From NCBI GenBank assembly GCA_000467715.1, contig AJFK01000277.1:1-64000 (forward strand): a stretch of 64,000 bases of DNA, in the 5' to 3' direction. This DNA comes from Hysterium pulicare CBS 123377. Lineage: Eukaryota; Ascomycota; Dothideomycetes; Hysteriales; Hysteriaceae. The position numbers were made by a program, and so were the translations under genes. Every line of letters starts with the position of its first letter. The first letter of the stretch is position 1. Below are positions 21,937-31,979 of this stretch, piece by piece. The notes beneath the pieces were generated by a model, which ran no database searches, had not been told where the DNA came from, and saw nothing but the letters and a program-made list of their open reading frames with translations.

Positions 21937-22582
21937 TCAGGAAGTTAAATTGATTACATCGTGATCTTTTACTGAGTCCCACACTCCCCGAATATGACAA
22001 CTCCCCATGATTCTAAATCGACATGAGTCCCCGCGTCCCTGGTGATGCGGGTGGTCCTCTTCACCGCCAAGGGCTATGCTTGAGTCAATGGGGAGACCCT
22101 GGGACTCTCGGAGCTTCATCTGCGAATACAGCTCGCCATTCGCCCGTTTCCTGCTTATTTCTACTCCCAATGACACCAGCTTCTCAGCATCCAACTCGGC
22201 ATCGTCAGCTCGACGCTTTCTCCCATCCATAGGAGCTGATCGATCGTATTGGGAGGATGGTGGAGGGTGGCCGTATGGGTTTTGCTGATAAGCGGATGAT
22301 GAGGAGGCTGAGGCGGATAGGCGTATGCGGATTGGGGATGCCCGTAATTGGGCTGCGGATAGTTATGATAGAGTTACGGATGATCGTAACCAGGTTGCGG
22401 ATAAACAGCCGGCGTAGGCCTTCGTGGCTGCTGGGGCGCATGCGGCAATAAGTGCCTCGAATAGTCGGATTGCGCAGATCTCCGGCTGTTGGGGATTTCG
22501 GTTCAGATGGTGCAATAGCACTAGAGGCTCCTGATTCAGGACCTTGGCTCACAGATCGATACTCATGCGAGTTTTCATCCAT
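21937..22582 (-). pseudogene. Broken Pro/Tyr/Gln-rich orphan gene
   Basis: The minus strand starts with an ATG (MDENSHEYRSVSQGPESGAS), moves into a Pro/Tyr/Gln-rich tract (VYPQPGYDHP, NYPQPNYGHPQSAYAYPPQ, NPYGHPPPSSQYDRS) and ends with a charged domain, KRRADDAELDAEKLVSLGVE and KRANGELYSQMKLRES. These parts lie in three different frames, and a TAA at 22374-22376 interrupts the middle one; replacing its T by C would give CAA, the Gln expected in the tract. No introns explain the frame jumps. The composition recalls the intact gene at 26677-28602, but no extended match was found. Function unknown. Confidence 0.5.
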
Positions 22583-22682
22583 GGTTGAAGAAGAGAGAGA
22601 GAGCAGACGAGAATTTTGGATGAGTACCTCGCAGCGCACTTTCGGACGAGCACGTGAGGTCTCTGCACTTTAAGGAATTAAT

Positions 22683-22985
22683 TTTGGATACTAGATATTG
22701 TAGACAACTAAAGGTAGAATCAGGCACAGGGAGGCGTTAAAAGTATTAACTATTAGAATTAGAGTTTATAAAAAACTATACTAAAAATCCTTTATATTAA
22801 TCTACTTAAAAGGTAAAATACGCTAGAATAATAGTATTTATTTTAGAATAATAGAGATTCTTTATTCTATCTCTATTTAGTATTGTTGCTATAAATATTT
22901 TAATAATTAGGCTTTTAGGTCCCTTTTATTAGTTAGTATAGTTCTAATTTAGCCTATAGAGTTCCTATTTTAAAATTCGTTGTGG
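22683..22985. repeat. AT-rich decayed element
   Basis: About 300 bases are strongly AT-rich and TpA-rich, with many TATTTA, TAATAG and TTAGT steps and no open frame. This composition is typical of RIP-mutated repeats in Pezizomycotina. It lies between two orphan genes; family and original length are unknown. Confidence 0.5.
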
Positions 22986-23199
22986 GTATGCAGAGTAATT
23001 TAACTTGGCGATATCGAAGCCAAAGAGTGGATTGGCCTGTGGAAGGACTCGGCGCTCTAAGACAATCTCATCCTGCGCTTCTCAGGGTGAAGCCAAATGC
23101 GATCGGAAGTTTCTAAGCTGAGACTATACAAAAGGAGGTTATGATTCTAACCACCAAGAGCAAGCTACCTACCTGCTGCTCAATCTTGTACACGACAAG

Positions 23200-25397
23200 T
23201 CAGACAGAAAATTTAGACTCCCCACTTTCCCATTCAGCGAACTTGCCAAAGAGTAAAATACCCCCACCCCTACCTACTATTGCCGTTTCGCGAATCGAAC
23301 GATAGATGCATTGTTTCCAGCTTTCTCGCTGCTTTCGTCTCATATATTCGAAAAACGATGGTAGCATCTCCGCACGTAATTGCCTCATCATCTCCCACTC
23401 ATTCTCTTGCGAATCGACTGTCGGCCCAACATACGTTGATGTGGGATGAAGCAAGGCTAGTGACCAAAGGTCCTTTGGTCTTTGCGCAAGCGACGCAAGT
23501 AGAGGATATACTTCATCGAAGAGCAGGCTACCAAGGACCTTCATCTCGCCACTGAAGCCAGGAGCAGTTTCCGCAATAAGGCGCGGGTCATATATTGCAG
23601 TGTCGACCAACCGAACATGGCCACCAAAATCCCCGAACGGAGTGACAGTACCGCTAATTTTCGAATACGAAGCAAAAGACTGAAAGTCCACAACGATGAA
23701 ATCTTGCTTCCGCATTCTCTTAAGTATGGAGGATGAGTTACTGAACTTATCAAAGTGTCTGCCCGAGGAAGTTAGCGTGGTGTTTGCCACCATACAGAAG
23801 AGAACTCGCCTCTTTGCGGCCTCGACATCGTTCTCCGGGATTCCCAATTCTTGTCCATCAAGCCACTGAAACCCAGCTGTATCTTTCACATCCTGCGCTC
23901 CCTCGATCCACTCTCCTGAACCACTCAGATCGGCGTCCAATTTCGTCAGAAACTGCGACCATTCCTCTGAGGTTTGTTGGTAGGTGAGTCGGTACGCAAC
24001 AAACCCCCATGTCTGATCTGTTGGCCCCCCATGTCTTAGAGACCAGTCTATGCGAGATTTTAAAACTGTGATCCAATGTTCGTCTCCCAGCTTCCTTGGC
24101 TCTCCGCGGATCTCTCTTCGCACAAGGTCAAGTGTCTCCTTTCCTTCATGGTAGATGTCCATGACTGCCTGACGGTCTCGAAATCTATCTTGATTCTCTA
24201 GGAAACTCTTAATTGCTGACCAAGGATAAGATTCAGCTCGCTTATAGTAAAGATCGTGTCTGGCTACTAGAGGAAGAATCATCTCTGAAGGGGAGGGGGC
24301 GTGCCCAGTGAATCCATCCATTGGCATAAATAGGCTGTAATCTGCGTGACTAATGGCCTCATTTAGGTCCTGAAAACGCTCGATGAATATCTTAGCCGCT
24401 GCGGCTACAGCATCCACGTCACTGTCACCAGCAATGGCCTCGTACTCAGCCTTACTCTTCGCCTGAATCTCATCGACTCGAGCTAGCATCCAAGAATGAG
24501 CACGATTTGACATTGTGGAGAAAATGGAATGAATGAATTCCGCCCAGAGGCCGGTAGCGCTAAAGGCCGGGGTGATCCCGCGCGCGGCCCGGCGATGATT
24601 GAGAGCAAGCTCGAAGTGGGCAAGCTCAGTCGATATCCAATTGAATCCCCGACGGAGGCTTATTTGGACTTCTGGGACATTTAGAAATTGATATATTCTT
24701 ATGATTTCCATAGCAAGATCGAAGAAAGATTGAAAGTGTCTGGGGTCGTCAAGTCGCTTTTCTCGCCAACGATTTCCGGCCATAGGAACCATTCCGTTCC
24801 ACAGCTTCGCCTTCAATGTTTGGATCCTGGCTTCAATCTCTGCTTGGGCCAAACCAGTCGCATAGAAGTCGGTGGTGAGCTTGTCCCCGAGTGAAGAGGT
24901 CGCTTGATTCAATGGTGTCGGTGCCCAGGTATTGAACGGGGCTCCCAACAGGCTTATTTCCTCTTCTTTCAGCAGCGGTAGGGATGTACGACCTCCTCCT
25001 GGGAGATTTCCCTCAAACATGAAATCAAAAAACTGATACAGCGTTCCAGGAGGAATGAGGCGGTCAACTAGATGTGTTGGCTCTGGTAGACGGGGGAGTA
25101 GAACCAAGGGGACGTTGACGAACCGACCACCAAGTTATGTAGGGCCTCTTTACTAAAGCCATAATCACCAAACATTGACTTGTATGTCCGCTCCGCCACA
25201 TCCACATCAGTGCGGTTGGCCGAAGCCATTGTTATCGCGGTTGAGAACGGTCTGCTGTTGTGGCGTGGAAATGCGAGTAATATAGGTCCGGAAAGTGTAG
25301 GTAGACGACGACTTAAGAGGCGACTGAAAGTGGTCCGGCACACGTACATGGCGGAGGTGGTCTTCCAATTCGACATGTCGCGTGCAAAAAGGAACAT
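23200..25397 (-). CDS. Large orphan protein with possible mitochondrial leader
   Basis: Two exons joined by a short intron at 25083-25123 (GTTCGT donor, pyrimidine-rich end, CTACCAG acceptor, 41 nt) give up to 718 aa. The join reads EALHNLVVEPTHLVDRLIPP and avoids any frameshift; the same unusual GTTCGT donor occurs in the permease gene at 37350. Three in-frame ATGs are possible starts (25397, 25346 and 25226, approximately). The middle one yields a basic leader, YVCRTTFSRLLSRRLPTLSG with RPFST, that resembles a mitochondrial presequence. The body includes TWGFVAYRLTYQQTSEEW, a WGFVxxRxxY block I associate with fungal orphan families, and no known catalytic motif. Isolation of the gene among repeats and relics suggests accessory status. 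Confidence 0.7.
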
Positions 25398-26676
25398 GGT
25401 GGCAGATGTCGCGGTCGCTACAGCTACCTAAACCTTGTCCATTCTAACGCTAGTCCATAACCGGCTGCCCCTTTTCTAGAAGGATTCTCAATATCGCTGC
25501 CTGATTCTTCAACGTTGCTCGTAGGACTTTAGGCTCAAATCATAGGGCTCTATTTTCAACAACCCGAACAATCATCCGATCTCATATCAGCAAAAGATGT
25601 ATCATGGTGATAACTTCCAAAGATGTGCAATTGAACATACCTTGCTGAAAAAGTGGGAGTGATTCTTCTTCGCGTGACAGGTATTTCGTCTTCCCGTCTT
25701 GCGAGTCGTCAGGGCGGTAGAATCAATTACTTTACATGGTCTCCAATATTGCAGAAATCATCAATGTGTTTTACCATGGTTTTAATAACCTGAAATAGCC
25801 CGGGCTTAAACGGAATGACGCAATCTATGTCTTTGGAGAGTATTAATAATCTTGTTACACAGACTTCGCTGTTCGACACTGGACGCCTGCCCGATTTGCT
25901 TCCGGGTGAACTGACTAGCAAACTGAATGCCCAGTGGAAAGGCCGAACGACACTCGCGTGAAGCCACCATTGTAAAATTCCCGCGCTGATAGTAAGCTAG
26001 AACTCAACAAATTTAGGTCTCTAACTCTATCGAAAATCATACGTTACCTAGCACCGCCTCTTACGAAGTAGAGCGCAGAACTTTTATCTTAGGGCGTAGA
26101 ACTTTCACATTTATGCGACACGGCTCCAATGTATTCCTGATATTTGAACTGCGATCTATTGAATGCTAGTTACTCTATGAAATCTCTTTTCTTCAATCTG
26201 AACGTTTTCTCATTTGCCATTCCCAATTGGTTGGGGTTTTCGGGTCGAAATTGACCTCCGTCTTTCCGAGGTCGAATCGCTGCCCCATTGGATTATCAGT
26301 CGAGAATCTCTACGTTTGTTAATCTTGGGGCAACCAGTGCGCCAGGAATTTTCCCTCCCGGATTTCCTCTTTCACCATCTTGTAGCGAAACGGGTTGAAT
26401 TGACTTGAGTTAGCTCTACAGCAACCGGGGCTTAGGAGCTTGATCTCACACATGGATTAACTAATAAAGCATCCTGTGCTTAATTAGGCGAAACGAGTAG
26501 AAATGGCACGGAAGTAACTGGTACTTGAGGGCCTGATGCGGCGAACTATCACTAGCTGAAGCAGCATGTGCCGCAGCAACCGGTGTAGGGGATTAGAGTC
26601 GGGTTACCTATGAGCATGCGCAGGTAGTCGTCTTCCTCCTTCATCCATCTCGGTTGATTCTCTGGGCAGGTCAGTT
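25398..26676. other. Gene-poor intergenic stretch
   Basis: About 1.3 kb without a supportable gene. Short frames near 25727-25921 and 26214-26408 have no features. The first 200 bases are the likely promoter of the orphan gene at 25.4 kb. Confidence 0.5.
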
Positions 26677-28602
26677 CTAGCGTCTTTGTCTGCGTGGACG
26701 AGGTGGCGGTACGGATTGTACAGCCTTCAAAATACGGTCGCATAGTTCTTGCCTCTGCACCTCCGTAGGTGGGATGGGTGCCCCTCCGCTCGAATAGCAG
26801 TAGACCATCCATTCGACTACTTTTGGACCTTCCACGGGGCCCTTGATTTTAATGATTTCTTTTTTATCCTCTCCACTTAAGGGTCGGTGAGAATAATCGC
26901 AGTATTTCGCGGCATCTGGGCCCTGATGTTCGCACTGTGCATACTTCTTATAATGGGTCACATAACAGTAACCACGGTCACTCGTCTTTGGAAACCCGCA
27001 TTTGTTGACGAAGAGCTTGCCGCTCCAGTGGTCATTATCGGGAAATTTCGGGTATTCAAGAGTATCCATGATCGTCCAGGGATAGTTTTGGAGTATGGGC
27101 CCCCACTGATCAACCTTGAACTCACCCTTGTATAATGGTAGCGAGCGAGGGCTCGGCTGAGGCCGATCTCCAATCACTTCACCTACTCTGGAACGAGCTG
27201 TCGAATCAGCAGTAGCTCGCATGTTCCTCAGACCCGCCGTGACAGAATCCAACGCTTCAGGGAACCCTTCAGTCGCGGGAGCGGGAAGTATATTCGACAA
27301 AGGTCGATCAATTGGCAGATCTCTCGCAGCTTGTGCGGAAGATGCTAGTTCTATAACTCTATCCCCAGCCTGTGGAGATAGAGTGCGGGTTGGATGAGGT
27401 CGTGCAACTGGTGCAGAACTGATTGGAATCTGATAGCCGCTTCCAGCCCGTGGAAACTGACTAAAACTCAAATACGATCCTCCATCACGTGAAGGTCGAT
27501 CAAAAGAATTCACGTACTCACCTACAGCATGTGAAGGCCGAGCATAATTCGGAGGTTGTCTTTCAACTTGTGAAAGGTTATCTGTGCGACTAGAAAATCC
27601 GTATCCAACCTGTGGAAACGGATTGTAATTGGAATGTGGGTCTCGATCTCGTCGAGACGGCCACGGATCCTCCTCTGAGTACTCCCGGAATGTTGAGAGA
27701 GATGGTAGTGCGGTTGGAGGGAAAGATGCTCGTGGCTCTGGTCGAGTACCAACCTCTATCTCTTGCATTGCCCGCATATTCTCACGAGTCTGGCGCCGCA
27801 ACGCATTCACCCTTACGGTTTGATCGCCGACCTGCGCCTCCAATCTCATGAGGGCATCTCTCGGATTCCCTGATTATACTGAGTTAGCACGGTGTGATAC
27901 AAACGAATGCATTGCTGTTGGATTTGATCTTACAGGTTTGCTGGGGCCGAGGTTGCGGGTCAGCGTATGCGGGTGGCTCATATTGGGGTTCATCGTATTG
28001 CTGCGATGAATATCCCCGAGATTGAGGTGGATGGGGTTGATAGTGGGGCTCAACGTATGGCTGCGATGAATACCCTCGAGATTGAGGTGGTTGTGGCGAA
28101 TAATAGTGCCCTGTAGATTTCACTCGTTAAAAGATGGCATGTTATCAGACGTCGCACTACTTACCATCGTCGTATTCGTCGTAATCATCGTAATCCTCAT
28201 AACCCCAATAAGGCGGCGACGTATATGCCACTCGGGGAGGTGGCGCATTTGAATAAGATGGGGCCATTGCTATATAGAATGACAAAATTAGTACGTGAAT
28301 AGGCAGGGCGATTTATGACAATTCCTACGCCGCGATTGAGGTGGATAATGGGAGGGCCCTTGTGGCCCTCGCGAATGAGGCGTATGAGACACTGTCGTCA
28401 CGCCACGATTAGTACATAGAACTTGTGAGTTTGATTCAACTAGTTTCCTTACATTGTGGGTTCGAATAAGGTGCCTCCTGTGGATGAGGCGTATAACCCG
28501 GTGACGGGTTTCGTCTTCCATACGTGGAAGGCCAGTCTGACACTGTTTGAAGGATTAGCATGTCACACTTGAAGCGTAGAAGTTAGGGTGGGTTGGCTTA
28601 CT
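26677..28602 (-). CDS. Six-exon Pro/Tyr/Gln-rich orphan with spliced start codon
   Basis: Introns at 28543-28601, 28392-28452, 28270-28328, 28111-28164 and 27870-27933 are all phase 1 and have GTAAG/GTAGG donors, CTAAT/CTAAC branch sites and AG acceptors. Their removal gives 542 aa. The A of the start codon ends exon 1 (28602) and the TG begins exon 2, so the ATG exists only in the spliced message; ATG at 28267 is an alternative start. Exons 2 to 5 are short (90, 63, 105, 177 bases) and encode PPQSRG/SHYPPQSR-type repeats, including two tandem copies of PPQSRGYSSQxYxEPxY. The C-terminal part has a Cys/His cluster, NKCGFPKTSDRGYC, AQCEH and KYCDYSH, that may bind zinc. It is divergent from the coiled-coil gene with about 140 bases between them. 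Function unknown. Confidence 0.7.
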
Positions 28603-28745
28603 CTCGAAACTGGTGAAGAAGAGAAGAAAGTCTGGGGGTTCGTGGTTGAAGTTAATATTTACGTGAAGTGGGGCGCTTACTAATCCGCCAAGAAATTCCA
28701 ACTATATTCACCTTCACGTCCGACCCCAGGAAACCTTTTCTCTCT
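28603..28745. promoter_or_regulatory. Short divergent promoter
   Basis: Only about 140 bases separate the split start codon of the minus-strand gene from the ATG at 28746 on the plus strand. The 5' untranslated parts of both genes must lie here, so co-regulation is likely. No specific binding site was identified. Confidence 0.4.
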
Positions 28746-30107
28746 ATGGCTTCGAATCACAATGTGACGCAGCCCCCATTTATGGCCATGGATGGCCATC
28801 TTGTTGCCCTTACTTTGGACAACTCGAAAGAGTTAATACGAAAATATGACACCGTCATCTGCGACGTGTGTAATCTTGCCGAGCGGAAGAGGAGACCGGA
28901 AAAGAAGAAAAAAGAGAGCGCGACTCCAAAAGAGCTCCCTGTCATAGTTCAGTCCAATGTGGACTTCCCTCCCTTGAAGTCCTTCCGCGAAACGAACGTA
29001 CAGCCTGTCCACACCATGCTTCCGAATCCCTTTGAATCGGAAGACGTGTCTTGGTTCCGGACAATATACGACCCAGAAAATTACGATAACGCTGAATGGT
29101 GGGACCACATCGCGGCTACGTTTTTACTACCCCGATTGCGAAATTTCATGCAGAGAATTCGAAGATATGAGGCCGACGCCAAATCGGTTGAGTATTGGGC
29201 GAGGAGGGCCCACAATGCCGAAAATCGTCTACAGAGTCAATCGGTCAGGTTGTACTTTGTAGGTCGGCTCAACAAGAGGTTGAGGAAGACAGTAAAGAAC
29301 TACCAAGCGAAGAAGTGGAAGCGCGAGGCAAGCGCCATTCAAAAGGATTTAGACGCAAAAGAGACAGATATACAGGCACAATTGGCTAGAGTGAAGCTCG
29401 AGACCAATAGCCTAAAGGATATTGGAAGGAGGTTGCAGGAAACAGCCAAAATCGTTGATATGGACGCGAAGAATGCGGCATCGTGGTGTCGGGAAGAGGT
29501 GGATAGGGTTGAAAAGCTCATCAAAGACCAGTTCTTTGAGAAAGCCACAAATAAAGAAAAGGTCCAAGGCATGTTCAGGGATCTTGTGGAGATGGCTGAA
29601 CAACGTGGAGCCATTTGCCTCGGGGAGGAGCGTCGCGCTCTCGAGGATGAGAAGCTCAAATTCGAATTGTATAAAGCTAACGAAATCGCACGACTTGCGG
29701 CGATAAAAGACCAAGTCGTATCAGAGGCCAAGAGAACGACGGAAGATAAGATGAGAAGGGAGATACGCGCCGAAGAGCGGCTTGCAGCACAAGTCGATTA
29801 CAAGAATAGAATGTTGGTAGCGACATTCGAAGCAGGCTATTCCCGCGCTCTTGGCAATAATCGCAGTCAACAGTACGGCAAAGGAGTCGGAGTCGGCGTG
29901 AGTAAGGCGTTGAGCGCCATTCGCGACTCGAATCTCTTGTGCGACTCTCAAGGATGTAAGGCGAGAGTCCAAGACTATTTCGACGAACAACTGTTGCGAG
30001 TGCTGTAAGTAAATCTCTATCTGCAATCTGAAGACCGAACACTTACATAGTATAGTGAAACCACTCAACCATTCGAGGCAGAAGAGCCCGAGGATCTCTT
30101 AGAATAG
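28746..30107 (+). CDS. Coiled-coil orphan protein
   Basis: The ATG at 28746 (CTATGGCTTCG) starts a 436-aa product with one intron at 30005-30055 (GTAAGT, TATAG). The N-terminus has a small ICDVCNLAERKRR Cys pair. Residues from roughly 150 to 370 are Lys/Glu/Arg-rich with heptad spacing, for example RLNKRLRKTVKNYQAKKWKR and RLQETAKIVDMDAKN, so a long coiled coil is likely. The reading frame ends at a TAG at 30105-30107 but continues open beyond it (next entry). It may be a structural or scaffolding protein; nothing more specific is visible. It shares a short divergent promoter with the Pro/Tyr/Gln-rich gene, and both are orphans. Confidence 0.65.
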
Positions 30108-30629
30108 CCCATAAATTACACGCAGCTCTCAGAAGAGTACGAAAAACAAGTAGAGGAGCTCTCGGGAGAAGTCCAAAAAGTCGATCATCAAGAAAACACG
30201 CCGTCTCACGAGGACTCACACGAGCCTCGCACGACGGAAATTCAATCGACATTATCTGGCAATCAGCCACAGGCCTCCAAAATACGCCTCGTGAATCGCC
30301 CACGGCGGAACGAGACGGATGAGGAATTGAAATCATACGCCCAAAAATTAAGCCTAGGCTCTGGTGGTGCGTCCTATACAGTCTTGCCACCCGCTCATTC
30401 ATCGAAATCGAAATCGAAGTCGAAGTCGAAAGGCCGAGGAAAAGGGAAACAGCCAATGAGGCAAGACTTCGAAGAAGCCGGGGGTGAAGCAGACTGGCCT
30501 TACGATCTTCGCCACCAAGACGTGAAAATAGGATGGAGAAGGAAATGGCACGGTGGATCCACATATGAGTTGGATGAGGCAATCCCAGAAGAAAAATTCG
30601 GGCAAGCCCGCAACGAGGACGATTGGTGA
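30108..30629 (+). other. Open in-frame continuation after the TAG of the coiled-coil gene
   Basis: The frame of the coiled-coil gene stays open for 173 codons after the TAG and ends at a TGA at 30627-30629. Its sequence is protein-like and matches the style of the upstream part: acidic Glu-rich sequence right after the stop (YTQLSEEYEKQVEELSGEVQ), then a SKSKSKSKGRGKGK tract and an acidic end. The ancestral protein was therefore probably about 610 aa. A TAG derived from CAG by C-to-T change, a rare readthrough product, or a sequence error are all possible. Confidence 0.55.
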
Positions 30630-30720
30630 GGTTGAGATCTTAGCATATCGAGGGTCATCCTCAGATAGCTTTCATCTTACCTCAAAGAGATCGTCCTCGT
30701 CGATTTCACTCCGTATCCTT
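30630..30720. other. Spacer between coiled-coil gene and minisatellite
   Basis: A short noncoding spacer. Its end (CGTATCCTTAG) already resembles the 5' edge of the repeat units that follow. Confidence 0.4.
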
Positions 30721-31024
30721 AGAGACCAGTTCTCGAAAGGATTCCTACAAACATCTACTCCTTTCGGACTTCAAGTAATTCCGAATTGCCTCCAGAATCC
30801 ATAGAGACCAGTTCTCCACGGATTTTTCTAATTCATTCGGACTTCAAGTAATTCCGAATCACATTCCATATCCCTAGAGACCAGTTCTCCACGGATTTTT
30901 CTAATTCATTCGGATTTCAAGTAATTCCGAATCACATCCAGCATCCCCAGAGACCAGTTCTCGACGGATTTTTTCCCAAGGTTTGCCTATCGGTCTTCAA
31001 GTAATTCCGATTTGTGTCGTATAA
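30721..31024 (+). repeat. Minisatellite, four units of 73-82 bases
   Basis: Units start at 30721, 30803, 30876 and 30949, each with AGAGACCAGTTCTC followed by ACGGATTTTT (AAAGGATTCC in unit 1), TTCGGA and CTTCAAGTAATTCCGA. Units 2 and 3 are nearly identical; units 1 and 4 are more diverged. Unit ends vary only in a short ATCCxTAG/ATCCCCAG joint. The frame across a unit would read RDQFSTDFSNSFGLQVIPNH but stops at most joints, so the array is probably noncoding. Related units recur near 34.9 kb. Confidence 0.85.
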
Positions 31025-31485
31025 GTCTTTGGTGGAATTCTTGCAGTCCCTGCTTTTCCAATGTATTATAAACAACCGAAAGTTCTTTGATGCTTTTATC
31101 CAATTCCCATCAAATTATATGTGAGGATCAGGTCTAACAACACAGGATGCCTCGTCTCCATCTAATCCAGTCATTCCCCAATCTCCAAATGTTACACGAA
31201 TCTGCAAAGTGTGCGAGGGCAGTGGCGCCAGGAGAGATAATCTCTTGAATCAATCAGCCTTGCTCTTTCAATGAGTTGGATGGAGCTTACGGAGAGTACA
31301 AATCGCGGCGCGTATGTCGACAAATTTATTGCCGTATATTTTCTAGAGTACACCTTAAGATGGAAACGCGTCAAATACGCAGCGAGAAGATGTTGCTATG
31401 ACACAAGCGATGAAAGAGTTGTGCGTTTCGCATCTCTCCGGACCGAAAAGTCATTTCCGAGTTAGCGGGGTTGGGAATTATGTAA
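31025..31485. other. Intergenic, no gene seen
   Basis: Between the minisatellite and the partial gene. Small overlapping frames on both strands at 31192-31465 have no features. Confidence 0.45.
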
Positions 31486-31979
31486 GAATTTTTCGATCTT
31501 CCTAAGCCGGAGGTCGGTGCGGCGGTCGACACGGGCGGATTTCTTGCCCTCAGTGCAACACCTAGGGACCTTCTACAAGCAGCGCCATATTATGGTTTTA
31601 CATTTGAGCTTCAAATACCCGATAAATTCTTAGCGGAAAGTTGGAATTCAACTAAAGCCATCGAAGCCGCAGGCGCGACTCATGGTCGGTAGGTAGAAAC
31701 GAAACCTACGACGACCTTATCCTCAGTTACCCTTACTAACATCCTTCCAGGTGCATTTCGAGTGGAGCAAAATACTATTTCTGCAGTATCACATTGGATT
31801 CCGATCCGGAAGTAACGACTCTACCTAAAGCACAGTCGCTACATGGAAGGCTGTTTCTTTACCAGGAGCTCAACCCAAGCCATGTAATCATCGCGGTTAA
31901 TATCTCCGTAAAGACCCGGATCTGGAGATTAGCGAAGAGAAGAGTTTTCGGCCCCGTTTCCTGGAGCGATCCTATGTGA
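31486..31979 (+). pseudogene. 3' part of an unassigned gene
   Basis: Two open segments join in frame across an intron at 31689-31750 (GTAGGT donor, TTACTAAC branch, TTCCAG acceptor, 62 nt). The product reads FLALSATPRDLLQAAPYYGF, FELQIPDKFLAESWNS, then after the junction GRCISSGAKYYFCSITLD and LFLYQELNPSHVIIAVN, ending at a TGA at 31977. In-frame stops lie directly before 31486, and no acceptor that would link to an upstream exon is convincing. The splice signals are good, so the 3' half of a real gene is likely, with the 5' half lost or unrecognised. No family was assigned. Confidence 0.4.

Noticed and set aside
25068-25123. Apparent frameshift between the leader part and the main body of the orphan at 23200-25397
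   Set aside because: A 41-nt intron at 25083-25123 joins both frames with an acceptable donor and acceptor, so the gene is more simply intact.
30291-30629. Separate small gene starting at 30291
   Set aside because: It starts with a non-ATG codon and is in frame with the coiled-coil gene; it is better explained as that gene's continuation.
30721-31024. CRISPR-like array
   Set aside because: Units are adjacent without unique spacers, and this is a fungal genome; it is a minisatellite.
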